A stretch of DNA of 64,000 bases from Rhodanobacter sp. B04 (lineage in GTDB: Bacteria; Pseudomonadota; Gammaproteobacteria; Xanthomonadales; Rhodanobacteraceae): assembly GCF_002001125.1 (NCBI RefSeq), contig NZ_MUNV01000006.1, forward strand, positions 186,001 through 250,000. The letters run 5' to 3'. Both the position numbers and the translations under genes were made by a program. The notes below the pieces were generated by a model that ran no database searches, was not told where the DNA came from, and saw only the letters and a list, made by a program, of their open reading frames with translations. Shown piece after piece: positions 8,305-16,857 of this stretch (position 1 is the stretch's first letter; every line of letters starts with the position of its first letter).

Positions 8305-9473
8305 TGGCGCCGCGCTCGCTGAGGATCCTGCGCGGCCTGTCCCTGCTCGCCGCGGTGTTCGCGTTCGGGCTGGTGATGTTCGGCGCCTTCGTGCGGCTGT
8401 CCAACGCCGGCCTGTCTTGCCCGGACTGGCCGACCTGCTACGGCCAGGCGACCTGGCCGCAGCATGCGCAGGCGGTGGCCAAGGCCGATGCGGCCTTCCC
8501 CGATCGCCCGTACGAGGCGCACAAGGCCTGGCGCGAGCAGGTGCACCGCTTCCTCGCCGGCACGCTCGGCGTGCTGGTGCTGTTGCTGGCGCTGCTGGCC
8601 AGCTGGCGTCGGCGCGGCGCGCAGTTGGCAATCATCGTTGCCGCGGTGTTTGCGGCCGTCGGGGTGGGGCTGTACATCGGCGGCGAACATCGTTGGTCGC
8701 CGCTGCTGGCCACATGCGCGATCGCGTTGCCGCTGTTGGCGGCAATCGCGCTGCGCCGACCGGGTGCATGGCGGATCAGCGTGCTGGTGCTGGCGGTGAT
8801 CATCTTCCAGGCCATGCTCGGCATGTGGACGGTGACGCTGCTGTTGAAACCAGTGGTGGTGATGGGTCACCTGCTGGGCGGCATCACCACGTTCGCGCTG
8901 CTGGCATGGGTGGCCATGCGCTACGCGGGGGTTGGCGCGAATGACGACAGTCATGCGGCCCTGCGCAAGGCGGTCGTGTTCGGCATCGTGCTGCTGATCT
9001 GCCAGATCGCGCTGGGTGGCTGGACCTCGTCGAATTATGCGGCGCTGGCCTGCGGTACCGATTTCCCCAAATGCATGGGTCAGTGGATGCCGCCGACCGA
9101 CTTCAAACAGGGTTTTGTGTTGTGGCGTGGCATCGGCGTGAACTACGAAGGCGGCGTGCTGGACATGGCGGCGCGCAGCGCCATCCAGATCGCCCATCGG
9201 CTTGGTGCGCTGGTGGTGTTCTGCTACCTCGCCTGGCTGGCGCATCGTGCGGCGAAGCGTGGCCTGCGCCGGCATGGCATCGCGATCGGCGTGGTGCTGG
9301 TGGCCCAGGTGCTGCTGGGCATCAGCAACGTGCACTTCGGTTTGCCGCTTGCCGTGGCCACCCTGCACAACGGTGTCGCCGAGCTGTTGCTGTTTACCTT
9401 GCTGGCCACGCTGGCGCGGACGCAGCCAAGGCACCATGATGTGCCGTTCCACTCGCCCAGGGCGCTTCGATGA
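8304..9473 (+). CDS. ctaA: Heme A synthase (COX15/CtaA)
   Basis: Oxidises the C8 methyl of heme O to the formyl of heme A. About 389 residues with eight membrane helices in two similar halves; typical signatures are [23 protein letters not shown] and [20 protein letters not shown], plus helix histidines ([32 protein letters not shown]). The frame is open from 8241, but ATG 8304 overlaps the previous stop and fits the family N-terminus. It overlaps ctaB by four bases. Confidence 0.95.
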   Translation: MAPRSLRILRGLSLLAAVFAFGLVMFGAFVRLSNAGLSCPDWPTCYGQATWPQHAQAVAKADAAFPDRPYEAHKAWREQVHRFLAGTLGVLVLLLALLASWRRRGAQLAIIVAAVFAAVGVGLYIGGEHRWSPLLATCAIALPLLAAIALRRPGAWRISVLVLAVIIFQAMLGMWTVTLLLKPVVVMGHLLGGITTFALLAWVAMRYAGVGANDDSHAALRKAVVFGIVLLICQIALGGWTSSNYAALACGTDFPKCMGQWMPPTDFKQGFVLWRGIGVNYEGGVLDMAARSAIQIAHRLGALVVFCYLAWLAHRAAKRGLRRHGIAIGVVLVAQVLLGISNVHFGLPLAVATLHNGVAELLLFTLLATLARTQPRHHDVPFHSPRALR

Positions 9474-10375
9474 CCGCGCACGTCCACGAATACCTGCAGC
9501 TGACCAAGCCGCGCGTCGTCGCGTTGCTGGTGTTCTGCGCGGTGATCGGCATGTTCCTCGCCGTGCCGGGCATTCCGCCATGGCGCGCGCTGGTGTTCGG
9601 CACGCTGGGCATCTGGATGGCTTCCGGTTCGGCGGCTGCCTTCAATCACCTGGTGGACGAGCGCATCGACAAGCTGATGGCGCGCACCGCGCGGCGCCCA
9701 CTGGCCACCGGCTCGCTCACGCCGCGTCAGGTGCTGGTGTTCGCGGTGCTGCTCGGCATCGCCTCGATGCTGGTGCTGGTGCTGCTGGTCAACCCGCTCA
9801 CCGCGTTGCTCACCTTCGGCGGGCTGATCGGCTACGCGCTGGTGTATACCGCTTACCTGAAGCGAGCCACCCCGCAGAACATCGTGATCGGCGGCCTCGC
9901 CGGCGCGATCCCGCCGGTGCTGGGCTGGACCGCGGTGACCGACGCGCTGCATCCGTTCGCGTTGCAGCTGTGCCTGATCATCTTCGTGTGGACGCCGCCG
10001 CATTTCTGGGCGCTGGCGATCTTCCGCCGCGACGATTACGCGCGCGCGCAGGTGCCGATGCTGCCGGTCACCCATGGCGTGGTCTACACGCGCTGGCAGG
10101 TGCTGTTCTACACGGTGCTGCTGGTGCTGGTGACCCTGCTGCCGGCACTGACCGGGATGAGCGGCCTGATCTACCTGGGCGGTGCGGTCGTGCTGGGTGC
10201 GGGCTTCCTGTATTACGCGGTGCGGCTGCTGAACCCGCCGGACGAGCTGTTCCCGATGAAGGTGTTCAAGTACTCGATCGTGTACCTGATGGCGCTGTTC
10301 GCGTTCCTGCTGGCCGACCATTGGCTGGTCGAGCCGATGGTGCAGCAGGGACTGGTGTTGCAGCCCACGCTCTGA
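9470..10375 (+). CDS. ctaB: Protoheme IX farnesyltransferase (heme O synthase)
   Basis: Transfers a farnesyl group to heme B to give heme O, the substrate of CtaA. 301 residues, UbiA superfamily, about nine helices. Both Asp-rich motifs are present: [23 protein letters not shown] and [27 protein letters not shown] (listed here in parts: [39 protein letters not shown]). Last gene of the oxidase locus; ends 10 bases before the convergent sulfotransferase gene. Confidence 0.96.
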   Translation: MTAHVHEYLQLTKPRVVALLVFCAVIGMFLAVPGIPPWRALVFGTLGIWMASGSAAAFNHLVDERIDKLMARTARRPLATGSLTPRQVLVFAVLLGIASMLVLVLLVNPLTALLTFGGLIGYALVYTAYLKRATPQNIVIGGLAGAIPPVLGWTAVTDALHPFALQLCLIIFVWTPPHFWALAIFRRDDYARAQVPMLPVTHGVVYTRWQVLFYTVLLVLVTLLPALTGMSGLIYLGGAVVLGAGFLYYAVRLLNPPDELFPMKVFKYSIVYLMALFAFLLADHWLVEPMVQQGLVLQPTL

Positions 10376-10385
10376 GTGTCGCGCT

Positions 10386-11963
10386 TTACGGTTTGAGCGC
10401 GATGCCCGCACTTTCCAGCAGTTCCCTCAGTCCGGTCAGCTGCGTCTCGTACTGCTTCCAGCGCTGGACTGCGCGCCGGTAGATCGGCTCGCGCACCTGC
10501 ACGGCGCTGGCCGTGGTGGCCGGTGCCTGGTTGTCCTCGAAATGCAGGCAGGCGTCGTTCCACGGCAAGTCGCAGAATGCCAGCAGCTGTCGGGAGCCGG
10601 CCTCCTGCGAGTCCACCAGGGTTTCGTAATCCACTTCCAGGATGCGTCCCGGAAACAGCTGTTTCCAGTGCGCCATCAGGCGGTCAAACAGGATGTAGTA
10701 GCGGCCGGTATCGAGCAGGTCGTACGAATAATCGTGATTCGGCGACGTGACGGCAAACAGCTGGCGGAAATTGCTGAGGCAGGTGTCCATCGGATCGCGA
10801 CGCAGGCAGATGATCCTGGCATTCGGTAACGCGTTCGCGATTGCTCCGAGGTACAGGAAATTGTGCGGCAACTTGTCGATGAAGCGCGGCTTGTGGCTGG
10901 TATCTGGGCGGGTGCTGGCCAGATAGGCCTCCCCCAGCTTTTGCCAGTCGATTTCGCGCGTACGTTCGATGGTGTCGATATCGAGCAGCTGAGGCGTACG
11001 GCTGCCGGAAGCGCGTTTTAGCGCGATCCCGAAATTCTGCAATTCGCCGGCTGCATGCACATCCGGGTGGCTGGAGATGATGCGTTCGACCAGGGTGGTG
11101 CCCGAACGCGGCATGCCGATCACGAAGATCGGCTCATCGCTTGAACAGCCGGCGCCAACGGGTTGTGGCCCCGGCGATGCCTGGATCAACTTCTCAAACA
11201 GCGCTTCATCCTGCCGTGGCGAATAATGGCGCATGCTGCCGGCAGCAGCCTTGCCGGCCACGAGATGTTCGAACGCCCTGGGATAGTCCGCCAAGTCTTC
11301 GTATTCCTTGGCAAGCGCAAGGTGCAGGTTCATCTGCGCTAGCGGGTTGCCTGCGCTTTTCGGCAATCGCGCATGCAAGGGTTCCAGATGGTTGCTGGCC
11401 AAACTCTGCTTGCGCAGTTGCGACAGGGTCAGATACACGCCCCAGTAGTCCGGTGCGAGTCGGAGACAAACCCCAAGTTCGCGCTCGGCATCGTCCATCC
11501 GGCCGAGGAACACCAGCGACTTGGCGAGGTTGTAACGGTAGTTGGCATGCTCGGGCGCCAGCGAGACAGCACGCTCGTACAACGCCGTTGCGCGCTCGTG
11601 GGCGTTGGCGCGCGTGAAGATGACGCCGAGCGTGTCGAGCGCATGTGCATCCAGCGGCGACAGGGCGAGTGCCCGCTCCGCGACAACCATCGCATCGGCG
11701 GAAAGATTGACCATGGACAGCGCCTTCGCGAATTGCGTCGCGTAGTCCGCGCGTAGTGGATAAAGATTGGCGGCGCGCTGCAGGTACTGCAGCGCTGGCG
11801 ACATCTGCTGCAGTTCCAGCGCCGCCAGCCCCGCCAGAAAATGCAGCTCGGCATGGTTTGGCGCTTGCGGCAGGAGCTGCATCGACAATCCCAGTGCTTC
11901 TCGCCAGTTCCTCTGGTTGTAGGCGGAGGTGGCCCTGGCGTAGAGCTTGGCTGGATCAGTCAT
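10386..11963 (-). CDS. TPR-repeat sulfotransferase family protein
   Basis: 525 residues. Residues about 1-230 are tetratricopeptide repeats (for example AELHFLAGLAALELQQMSPA and ALDTLGVIFTRANAHERATA). The C-terminal half is a PAPS-dependent sulfotransferase domain: the 5'-phosphosulfate loop is IGMPRSGTTLVERI and the 3'-phosphate site lies around CLRRDPMDTCLSNFRQLF. Such fusions are frequent in Xanthomonadaceae; the acceptor is not known. It has no signal peptide, so a cytoplasmic role is likely. It is monocistronic and divergent from the mgtA leader. Confidence 0.85.
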   Translation of the reverse strand: MTDPAKLYARATSAYNQRNWREALGLSMQLLPQAPNHAELHFLAGLAALELQQMSPALQYLQRAANLYPLRADYATQFAKALSMVNLSADAMVVAERALALSPLDAHALDTLGVIFTRANAHERATALYERAVSLAPEHANYRYNLAKSLVFLGRMDDAERELGVCLRLAPDYWGVYLTLSQLRKQSLASNHLEPLHARLPKSAGNPLAQMNLHLALAKEYEDLADYPRAFEHLVAGKAAAGSMRHYSPRQDEALFEKLIQASPGPQPVGAGCSSDEPIFVIGMPRSGTTLVERIISSHPDVHAAGELQNFGIALKRASGSRTPQLLDIDTIERTREIDWQKLGEAYLASTRPDTSHKPRFIDKLPHNFLYLGAIANALPNARIICLRRDPMDTCLSNFRQLFAVTSPNHDYSYDLLDTGRYYILFDRLMAHWKQLFPGRILEVDYETLVDSQEAGSRQLLAFCDLPWNDACLHFEDNQAPATTASAVQVREPIYRRAVQRWKQYETQLTGLRELLESAGIALKP

Positions 11964-12164
11964 GGGATTCCGGAGCGTGGCGTGGTCGTATACGGGCGTC
12001 CCTACACTGTATTACGTGCGCCTGGTGCGAACACTGGGGTCGTCGGCCAGATTCATGATCCATGGGTTGACACTTGCGCAGCGCAGCACGACAATGCGCG
12101 CGCCTCCCGGCGCACCGCGTCGGCTGGCTCCCAGTCCTGACAAACCAAGGCATATGGACGTTTA

Positions 12165-12320
12165 CCCTAGTCGCAACGTCGACATCCGCGAGCATCGGAT
12201 GCCGGCATTGCATAACAAGCTGATTGTCTGCGGCGACCGCCTGCGGTCGGCTGGCGCTTTCCTCGACTAGGGAAGACCGGCCCACCTCTGCGGCGCCGCA
12301 GGCGCCGTAACGAGGAGATG
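12165..12320 (+). promoter_or_regulatory. Structured 5' leader RNA upstream of mgtA (candidate riboswitch)
   Basis: CCCTAGTCG (12165-12173) and CGACTAGGG (12264-12272) are exact complements closing a 90-base region. Inside are two hairpins: CATCCG/CGGATG (12183-12201) and CGACCG/CGGTCG (12234-12249), the layout of a three-way junction. A third hairpin, CGGCGCC/GGCGCCG over GCA (12291-12307), ends four bases before GAGGAG (12312-12317). CCTCG (12261-12265) is also complementary to CGAGG (12311-12315) in the ribosome site, so closing the outer stem and masking the ribosome site compete for bases 12264-12265. No match to the M-box or yybP-ykoY consensus was seen by eye. The rest of the gap (11964-12164) shows nothing clear. 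Confidence 0.55.
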
Positions 12321-12324
12321 GGCT

Positions 12325-12564
12325 ATGAAGCTCCTTCGCGATTCCGTTTTGCTGCACACGGTGCGCCGGCTGCTGGCTGGCCGACGTGGATCCGTGCGCG
12401 CCGGTTACACCGTCACCGTACCTGCCCCGCTGGCAAAGCCGGCCGGCAGCAATGTGATCGAATTGCACCGCCGGGCTGCTTCGCCCGTCAGCGGGCCGTC
12501 GACACAGGCCCACGGCGATGCACTGCCATCGTCCGTACATCTCGCTCTGGTATCCAGTCGCTGA
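12325..12564 (+). CDS. Small ORF (79 aa) between leader RNA and mgtA
   Basis: ATG 12325 follows GAGGAG (12312-12317) at ideal spacing, so translation is credible. The product (MKLLRDSVLLHTVRRLLAGR...) is basic, without membrane helices or a known motif, and codon use is not strongly biased. Given its position 156 bases upstream of mgtA and directly behind the structured leader, it could be a regulatory leader ORF (compare mgtL in enterobacteria, which is much shorter and unrelated) or a small basic protein. Function unknown. The gap 12565-12720 shows nothing clear apart from the mgtA ribosome site. Confidence 0.45.
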   Translation: MKLLRDSVLLHTVRRLLAGRRGSVRAGYTVTVPAPLAKPAGSNVIELHRRAASPVSGPSTQAHGDALPSSVHLALVSSR

Positions 12565-12720
12565 TGGTCGCCATGACGTCATGCAAGGGATGGCCCCCGC
12601 CAGCGGCGGCGCCATTCCGGCCGCATGGGCGGCCATGCGCACCCATGGTGGCGCAGTTGGCGGATTGATTCCGCAGACTCGCACCGGCGGCAGGCATCAG
12701 CGAATTCACGGAAGCGGGTC

Positions 12721-15366
12721 ATGATCAAGCAATCCAATCAAGCTGCCGCGGGCAAGGTGGCGGGCAAGACGGCGGCCGTGCATGCGGTGGTGGCGCAGGA
12801 AGCCTTCCGCGCAAACGACGAACTGCTGGCGGCACTGGAAACCACGCCGGCCGGCCTCGATGAGGAACAGATCGAGGCGCGGCTGCATCGCGACGGCATC
12901 AACGAGGTATCGCACGAGAAGCCGCCGCACTGGTCGCTGCAGCTGCTGCGCGCGTTCAAGAATCCGTTCATCATCGTGCTGCTGGTGCTGGCGGTGGTGC
13001 AGATATTCGCCACGCCGGACGACATGTCCGGGCCGATCATCATTGCAGTGATGGTGGCGATCAGCGTGCTGCTGAACTTCACCCAGGAATTCCGTTCGTC
13101 GCGCGCAGCCGAGAATCTCAAGGCGATGGTGCGCAATACCGCCACGGTGACGCGCAAGGCGTCCGACGGCCACAGCGAGCAGATCGAGGTGCCGGTGGTC
13201 GAGTTGGTCGCCGGTGACATCGTGCACCTCGGTGCCGGCGACATGGTGCCCGGCGACCTGCGCCTGCTGAGCGCGAAGGATCTGTTCATCAGCCAGGCGA
13301 TCCTTACCGGCGAGTCGCTGCCGGTGGAGAAATCCGCGCCGGCGCGCATGAGTGGCCCGCAGCATTACGACAACGCACTCGACCTGCCCACCGTCTGCTA
13401 CATGGGCACCAACGTGATCAGCGGCACCGCCACGGCGGTGGTGGTGGCGACCGGTGCACGCAGCTATCTCGGTTCGCTGGCGCACAGCATGTCCGGCCAG
13501 CGCGTGCAGACCAGTTTCGACCGCGGCGTCAAAAGCGTCAGCTGGCTGCTGATCCGCTTCATGGCGGTGATGGTGCCGGTGGTGTTCCTGATCAACGGGC
13601 TGGACAAGCACAACTGGACCGAGGCCTTCCTGTTCGCGCTGTCCGTCGCGGTGGGCCTGACCCCGGAAATGCTGCCGCTGATCGTCACGGCGAACCTTTC
13701 CAAGGGTGCGCTGGCGATGTCCCGGCGCAAGGTGGTGGTGAAGCGGCTCAACGCGATCCAGAACTTCGGCGCGATGGATGTGCTGTGCACCGACAAGACC
13801 GGCACGCTGACGCTGGACAAGATCGTGCTGGAGCGCCATCTCGACCTGGATGGCGAGGAGTCCGACGAGGCGCTGGAGTTCGGCTACCTCAACAGCCGCT
13901 TCCAGACCGGGTTGAAGAACCTGATGGACAAGGCGGTGCTGGAGCATCGGGACCTGGAAGCGGCGGCGATGCGCTACCGGGTCATCGACGAGATTCCGTT
14001 CGATTTCCAGCGCCGGCGCATGTCGGTGGTGGTGGCCAGGGACGATGGCGAGCACCTGCTGATCTGCAAGGGCGCGGTCGAGGAGATGCTGTCGATCTGT
14101 GCCCATGCCAGGGTCGGCGATGTCACCGAGCCGATGACCGACGAGCGCCGGCGCGACATCAAGGAGATGACGCACAAGCTCAACGAGGACGGCCTGCGCG
14201 TGCTGGTGGTCGCGGTGCAGCGCGAACCGAGCCACGATCGGCCCTATAGCGTGGCCGACGAAAGCGACCTGATCGCGGTCGGCTGCCTGGCGTTCCTCGA
14301 TCCGCCGAAGGATTCGGCCGCGACGGCCATTCGCGCGCTGCACCAGCACGGCGTCGAGGTGAAGGTGATCACCGGCGACAACGAGGCGGTGACCCGCAAG
14401 ATCTGCCGCGAAGTAGGACTGGACGTGGCGCATTCGGCCCAGGGCAAGCAGATCGAGTCGCTCGACGATGCCGCGCTGGATGAGCTGGTGGCGCGCACCA
14501 CGGTGTTCGCCAAGATGTCGCCATTGCAAAAGGCGCGGGTAGTGCGTTCGCTGCAGCGGCAGGGCCACACCGTGGGTTTCCTCGGCGACGGCATCAACGA
14601 TGCGCCGGCCCTGCACGACGCCGATGTCGGCATCTCGGTGGACACCGCGACCGATATCGCGAAGGAGTCGGCCGACATCATCCTGCTCGAGAAGAACCTG
14701 ATGGTGCTGGAGGAGGGCGTGCTAGAAGGGCGCGTCACCTTCGGCAACATCATGAAGTACATCAAGATGACCGCCAGCTCGAACTTCGGCAACGTGCTCA
14801 GCATGCTGATCGCCAGCGCGTTCCTGCCGTTCCTGCCGATGCTGCCGCTGCAGATCCTGGTGTTGAACCTGTTGTACGACATCTCGCAGCTGTCGATCCC
14901 GTTCGACCGCATGGACGAGGACTATCTGCGCAAGCCGCGCAAGTGGGATGCCGGCGACATCGGTCGCTTCATGGTGTGGGTGGGGCCGGCCAGTTCGGTG
15001 TTCGACATGACCACCTTCCTGCTGCTGTGGTACGTGTTCGGCGCCAACTCGGTGGCGCACCAGTCGTTGTTCCAGTCCGGCTGGTTCATCGAGAGCCTGC
15101 TGACGCAGACCCTGGTGGTGCACATGATCCGCACGCGCAAGATCCCGTTCCTGCAGAGCAGTGCCGCCGCGCCCGTGCTCGGCCTGACCACGGCGATCAT
15201 CGTGATCGGCATGCTGCTGCCGTATACGGCGGTCGGCGCGAAGATCGGCATGATGGAAATGCCGCCGGTCTATTTCGCGTGGCTGGCATTGACCGTGGTG
15301 GCGTATTGCGCGCTGACCCAGCTGGTGAAGGTGGTCTATACGCGCCGCTACGGGCGCTGGCTCTGA
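12721..15366 (+). CDS. mgtA: Magnesium-translocating P-type ATPase (P3B, MgtA type)
   Basis: 881 residues, close to the usual size of about 900. All P-type landmarks are seen: actuator loop LTGES near residue 200, phosphorylation site DKTGTL with D358, nucleotide-domain KGAVEEML, hinge GDGINDAPALHDADVGISVD with the first Asp at 623, and about ten membrane helices. The helix sequence following QILVLNLLYDISQLSIPFDRMD is typical of MgtA/MgtB. It imports Mg2+ across the inner membrane. GGAAG about six bases upstream supports ATG 12721. Expression is probably controlled through the leader at 12165-12320. Confidence 0.93.
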   Translation: MIKQSNQAAAGKVAGKTAAVHAVVAQEAFRANDELLAALETTPAGLDEEQIEARLHRDGINEVSHEKPPHWSLQLLRAFKNPFIIVLLVLAVVQIFATPDDMSGPIIIAVMVAISVLLNFTQEFRSSRAAENLKAMVRNTATVTRKASDGHSEQIEVPVVELVAGDIVHLGAGDMVPGDLRLLSAKDLFISQAILTGESLPVEKSAPARMSGPQHYDNALDLPTVCYMGTNVISGTATAVVVATGARSYLGSLAHSMSGQRVQTSFDRGVKSVSWLLIRFMAVMVPVVFLINGLDKHNWTEAFLFALSVAVGLTPEMLPLIVTANLSKGALAMSRRKVVVKRLNAIQNFGAMDVLCTDKTGTLTLDKIVLERHLDLDGEESDEALEFGYLNSRFQTGLKNLMDKAVLEHRDLEAAAMRYRVIDEIPFDFQRRRMSVVVARDDGEHLLICKGAVEEMLSICAHARVGDVTEPMTDERRRDIKEMTHKLNEDGLRVLVVAVQREPSHDRPYSVADESDLIAVGCLAFLDPPKDSAATAIRALHQHGVEVKVITGDNEAVTRKICREVGLDVAHSAQGKQIESLDDAALDELVARTTVFAKMSPLQKARVVRSLQRQGHTVGFLGDGINDAPALHDADVGISVDTATDIAKESADIILLEKNLMVLEEGVLEGRVTFGNIMKYIKMTASSNFGNVLSMLIASAFLPFLPMLPLQILVLNLLYDISQLSIPFDRMDEDYLRKPRKWDAGDIGRFMVWVGPASSVFDMTTFLLLWYVFGANSVAHQSLFQSGWFIESLLTQTLVVHMIRTRKIPFLQSSAAAPVLGLTTAIIVIGMLLPYTAVGAKIGMMEMPPVYFAWLALTVVAYCALTQLVKVVYTRRYGRWL

Positions 15367-15374
15367 TCCATCCG

Positions 15375-15402
15375 CCTCATTCCCCTGCAACCGGGGATGA
15401 GG
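15375..15402 (+). terminator. Terminator-like hairpin after mgtA
   Basis: CCTCAT-T-CCCC (15375-15385) pairs with GGGGATGAGG (15393-15402), a 10-pair stem with one bulged T and a 7-base loop, nine bases after the mgtA stop. There is no T-run, so termination would be factor-assisted or the hairpin protects the mRNA end. Confidence 0.5.
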
Positions 15403-15543
15403 TGAACGCCCGCGCCATGCATCGGCCCGGCGTAACGCTTTTGTCATCGGCATCGAGCAAACAGGAGAACCCAGGCTTTGCACAGTAGCCCTCCAACCGA
15501 TCAACCACCTCCAAGCCAGTCGCACTGACGCCGTGCCCGCGCA

Positions 15544-15604
15544 CACTTCGCCCTGAAGTGAGCCCCGGACGCGGCGGCCGTTGACGGCCTTACCGCGGTC
15601 CGGG
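15544..15604 (+). other. Two tandem hairpins upstream of the RND efflux operon
   Basis: Hairpin 1: CACTTC (15544-15549) with GAAGTG (15555-15560). Hairpin 2: CCCGGAC (15564-15570) with GTCCGGG (15598-15604), continued by GCGG/CCGC and by GGCCG-TTGA-CGGCC (15576-15589). They lie about 110 bases before the adaptor gene. No T-run follows. They may be an RNA leader or a protein-binding palindrome. The remainder of the 15367-15717 gap shows no recognised promoter. Confidence 0.45.
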
Positions 15605-15717
15605 ATGCGCCTGCAGTTCACCCATGAGCTGCCTGCCTTCCCCCAGCCGTATGCATTGCCCGTTGGCCGCATGGCCGCCGCGGGCTTGTTCGTACCTTCA
15701 TGCCGAAGGGGAAACCC

Positions 15718-16857
15718 ATGTCGTTCCGTTTCTTTGAAAATCCGTCGCCGCTGAATTTGGCGGGCCTGGTTGTCAGCATCGTGCTGGCATGCTGTCTCGC
15801 CGCCTGCTCGCATCCGGCAGGCGAGGTGCAAGCAGCGCCGGTGGTGGTCGCCGATCACGGCCTGCTGCAGGTGCCTGAGAAATCGCCGCTGCGTTCCGAG
15901 CTGGTGGTCCAGCCGGTCGAGATGCGCGATGTGCCGCACGCGATGGTCTTCCCGGCGACGGTCGAGGCGGATCCGGCGCGTATGGCGAACGTGCTGCCCT
16001 CGCTGACTGGCAAGGTGGTCGAACTGAAGGTGGGCCTGGGCGATCGCGTCACTCGTGGCCAGTTGCTGGCGGTGATCGATTCGGGTGACCTGGCCCAGGC
16101 TTATGCCGATGCGGACAAGGCGCGCGACGCGCTCGATCTGGCCAAGAAAAGCCTGGATCGCGCACGTGGCGTGCAAACCGCCGGTGGTGCCGCGGTGAAG
16201 GACCTCGAAGCGGCGCAAAGCGGCTACAACCAGGCGCTGGCCGAATCCAACCGCGCGCAGACACGGCTTGCCGCCGTCGGCGGCGCCTCGGGCGCACATG
16301 CGGCGCGCGCGATGAATGTCACCGCGCCAGTCAGCGGTTACGTCACCGCGCTGTCGGTGTCGCCGGGCGTGTACGTCAACGATCCCACCGCCGCGATGTT
16401 GACCATCGCCAATCTGGACACGGTGTGGATCACCGCGAATGTGCCGGAAAGCGATGTCGCCCTGGTCGCCAAGGGACAGCCGGTGGATGCCGTGCTGCCC
16501 GCGTATCCGGACCAGGTCTTCCATGGCCGGGTCAGCTTCGTCAGTCCGCTGCTGCAGCCGGATACCCGCCGCGACATGGTGCGCGTCGCCGTGGCCAATC
16601 CGGATGGACGGCTGAAACCTAACATGTTCGCGAGTGCCAGCTTCGACATCCCGCAGCCGGCGCAGGTGTTCGTGCCGGAGTCGGCGCTGCTGATGAACAA
16701 CGACAGCACCACCGTGTTCGTCGAGGTGTCGCCGTGGACGTTCGCGCGCCGCACGGTGGAGCTGAGCTACGACGAGACGGCCGGCGCACGTGTGGTGAAA
16801 GGCCTCCAGGCCGGCGATCGCGTGATCGTGAAGGGCGGAGTGCTGCTCAATGATTAA
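15718..16857 (+). CDS. RND efflux periplasmic adaptor lipoprotein (HlyD/MFP family)
   Basis: 379 residues. An N-terminal lipobox (ACCLAAC, Cys30) indicates attachment to the inner membrane by lipid. It continues with the split lipoyl/barrel-sandwich domain (KVVELKVGLGDRVTRGQLLA), a short alpha-hairpin, the second lipoyl half (APVSGYVTALSVSPGVYV) and beta-barrel and membrane-proximal domains. No His-rich metal arm is seen. AAGGGG before ATG 15718 sets the start (an upstream ATG at 15700 lacks one). It overlaps the pump gene by eight bases. Confidence 0.93.
   Translation: MSFRFFENPSPLNLAGLVVSIVLACCLAACSHPAGEVQAAPVVVADHGLLQVPEKSPLRSELVVQPVEMRDVPHAMVFPATVEADPARMANVLPSLTGKVVELKVGLGDRVTRGQLLAVIDSGDLAQAYADADKARDALDLAKKSLDRARGVQTAGGAAVKDLEAAQSGYNQALAESNRAQTRLAAVGGASGAHAARAMNVTAPVSGYVTALSVSPGVYVNDPTAAMLTIANLDTVWITANVPESDVALVAKGQPVDAVLPAYPDQVFHGRVSFVSPLLQPDTRRDMVRVAVANPDGRLKPNMFASASFDIPQPAQVFVPESALLMNNDSTTVFVEVSPWTFARRTVELSYDETAGARVVKGLQAGDRVIVKGGVLLND

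Noticed and set aside
12165-12320. M-box (ykoK) or yybP-ykoY riboswitch at mgtA
   Set aside because: Conserved core sequences of both classes were not found by eye; the element is reported as unclassified instead.
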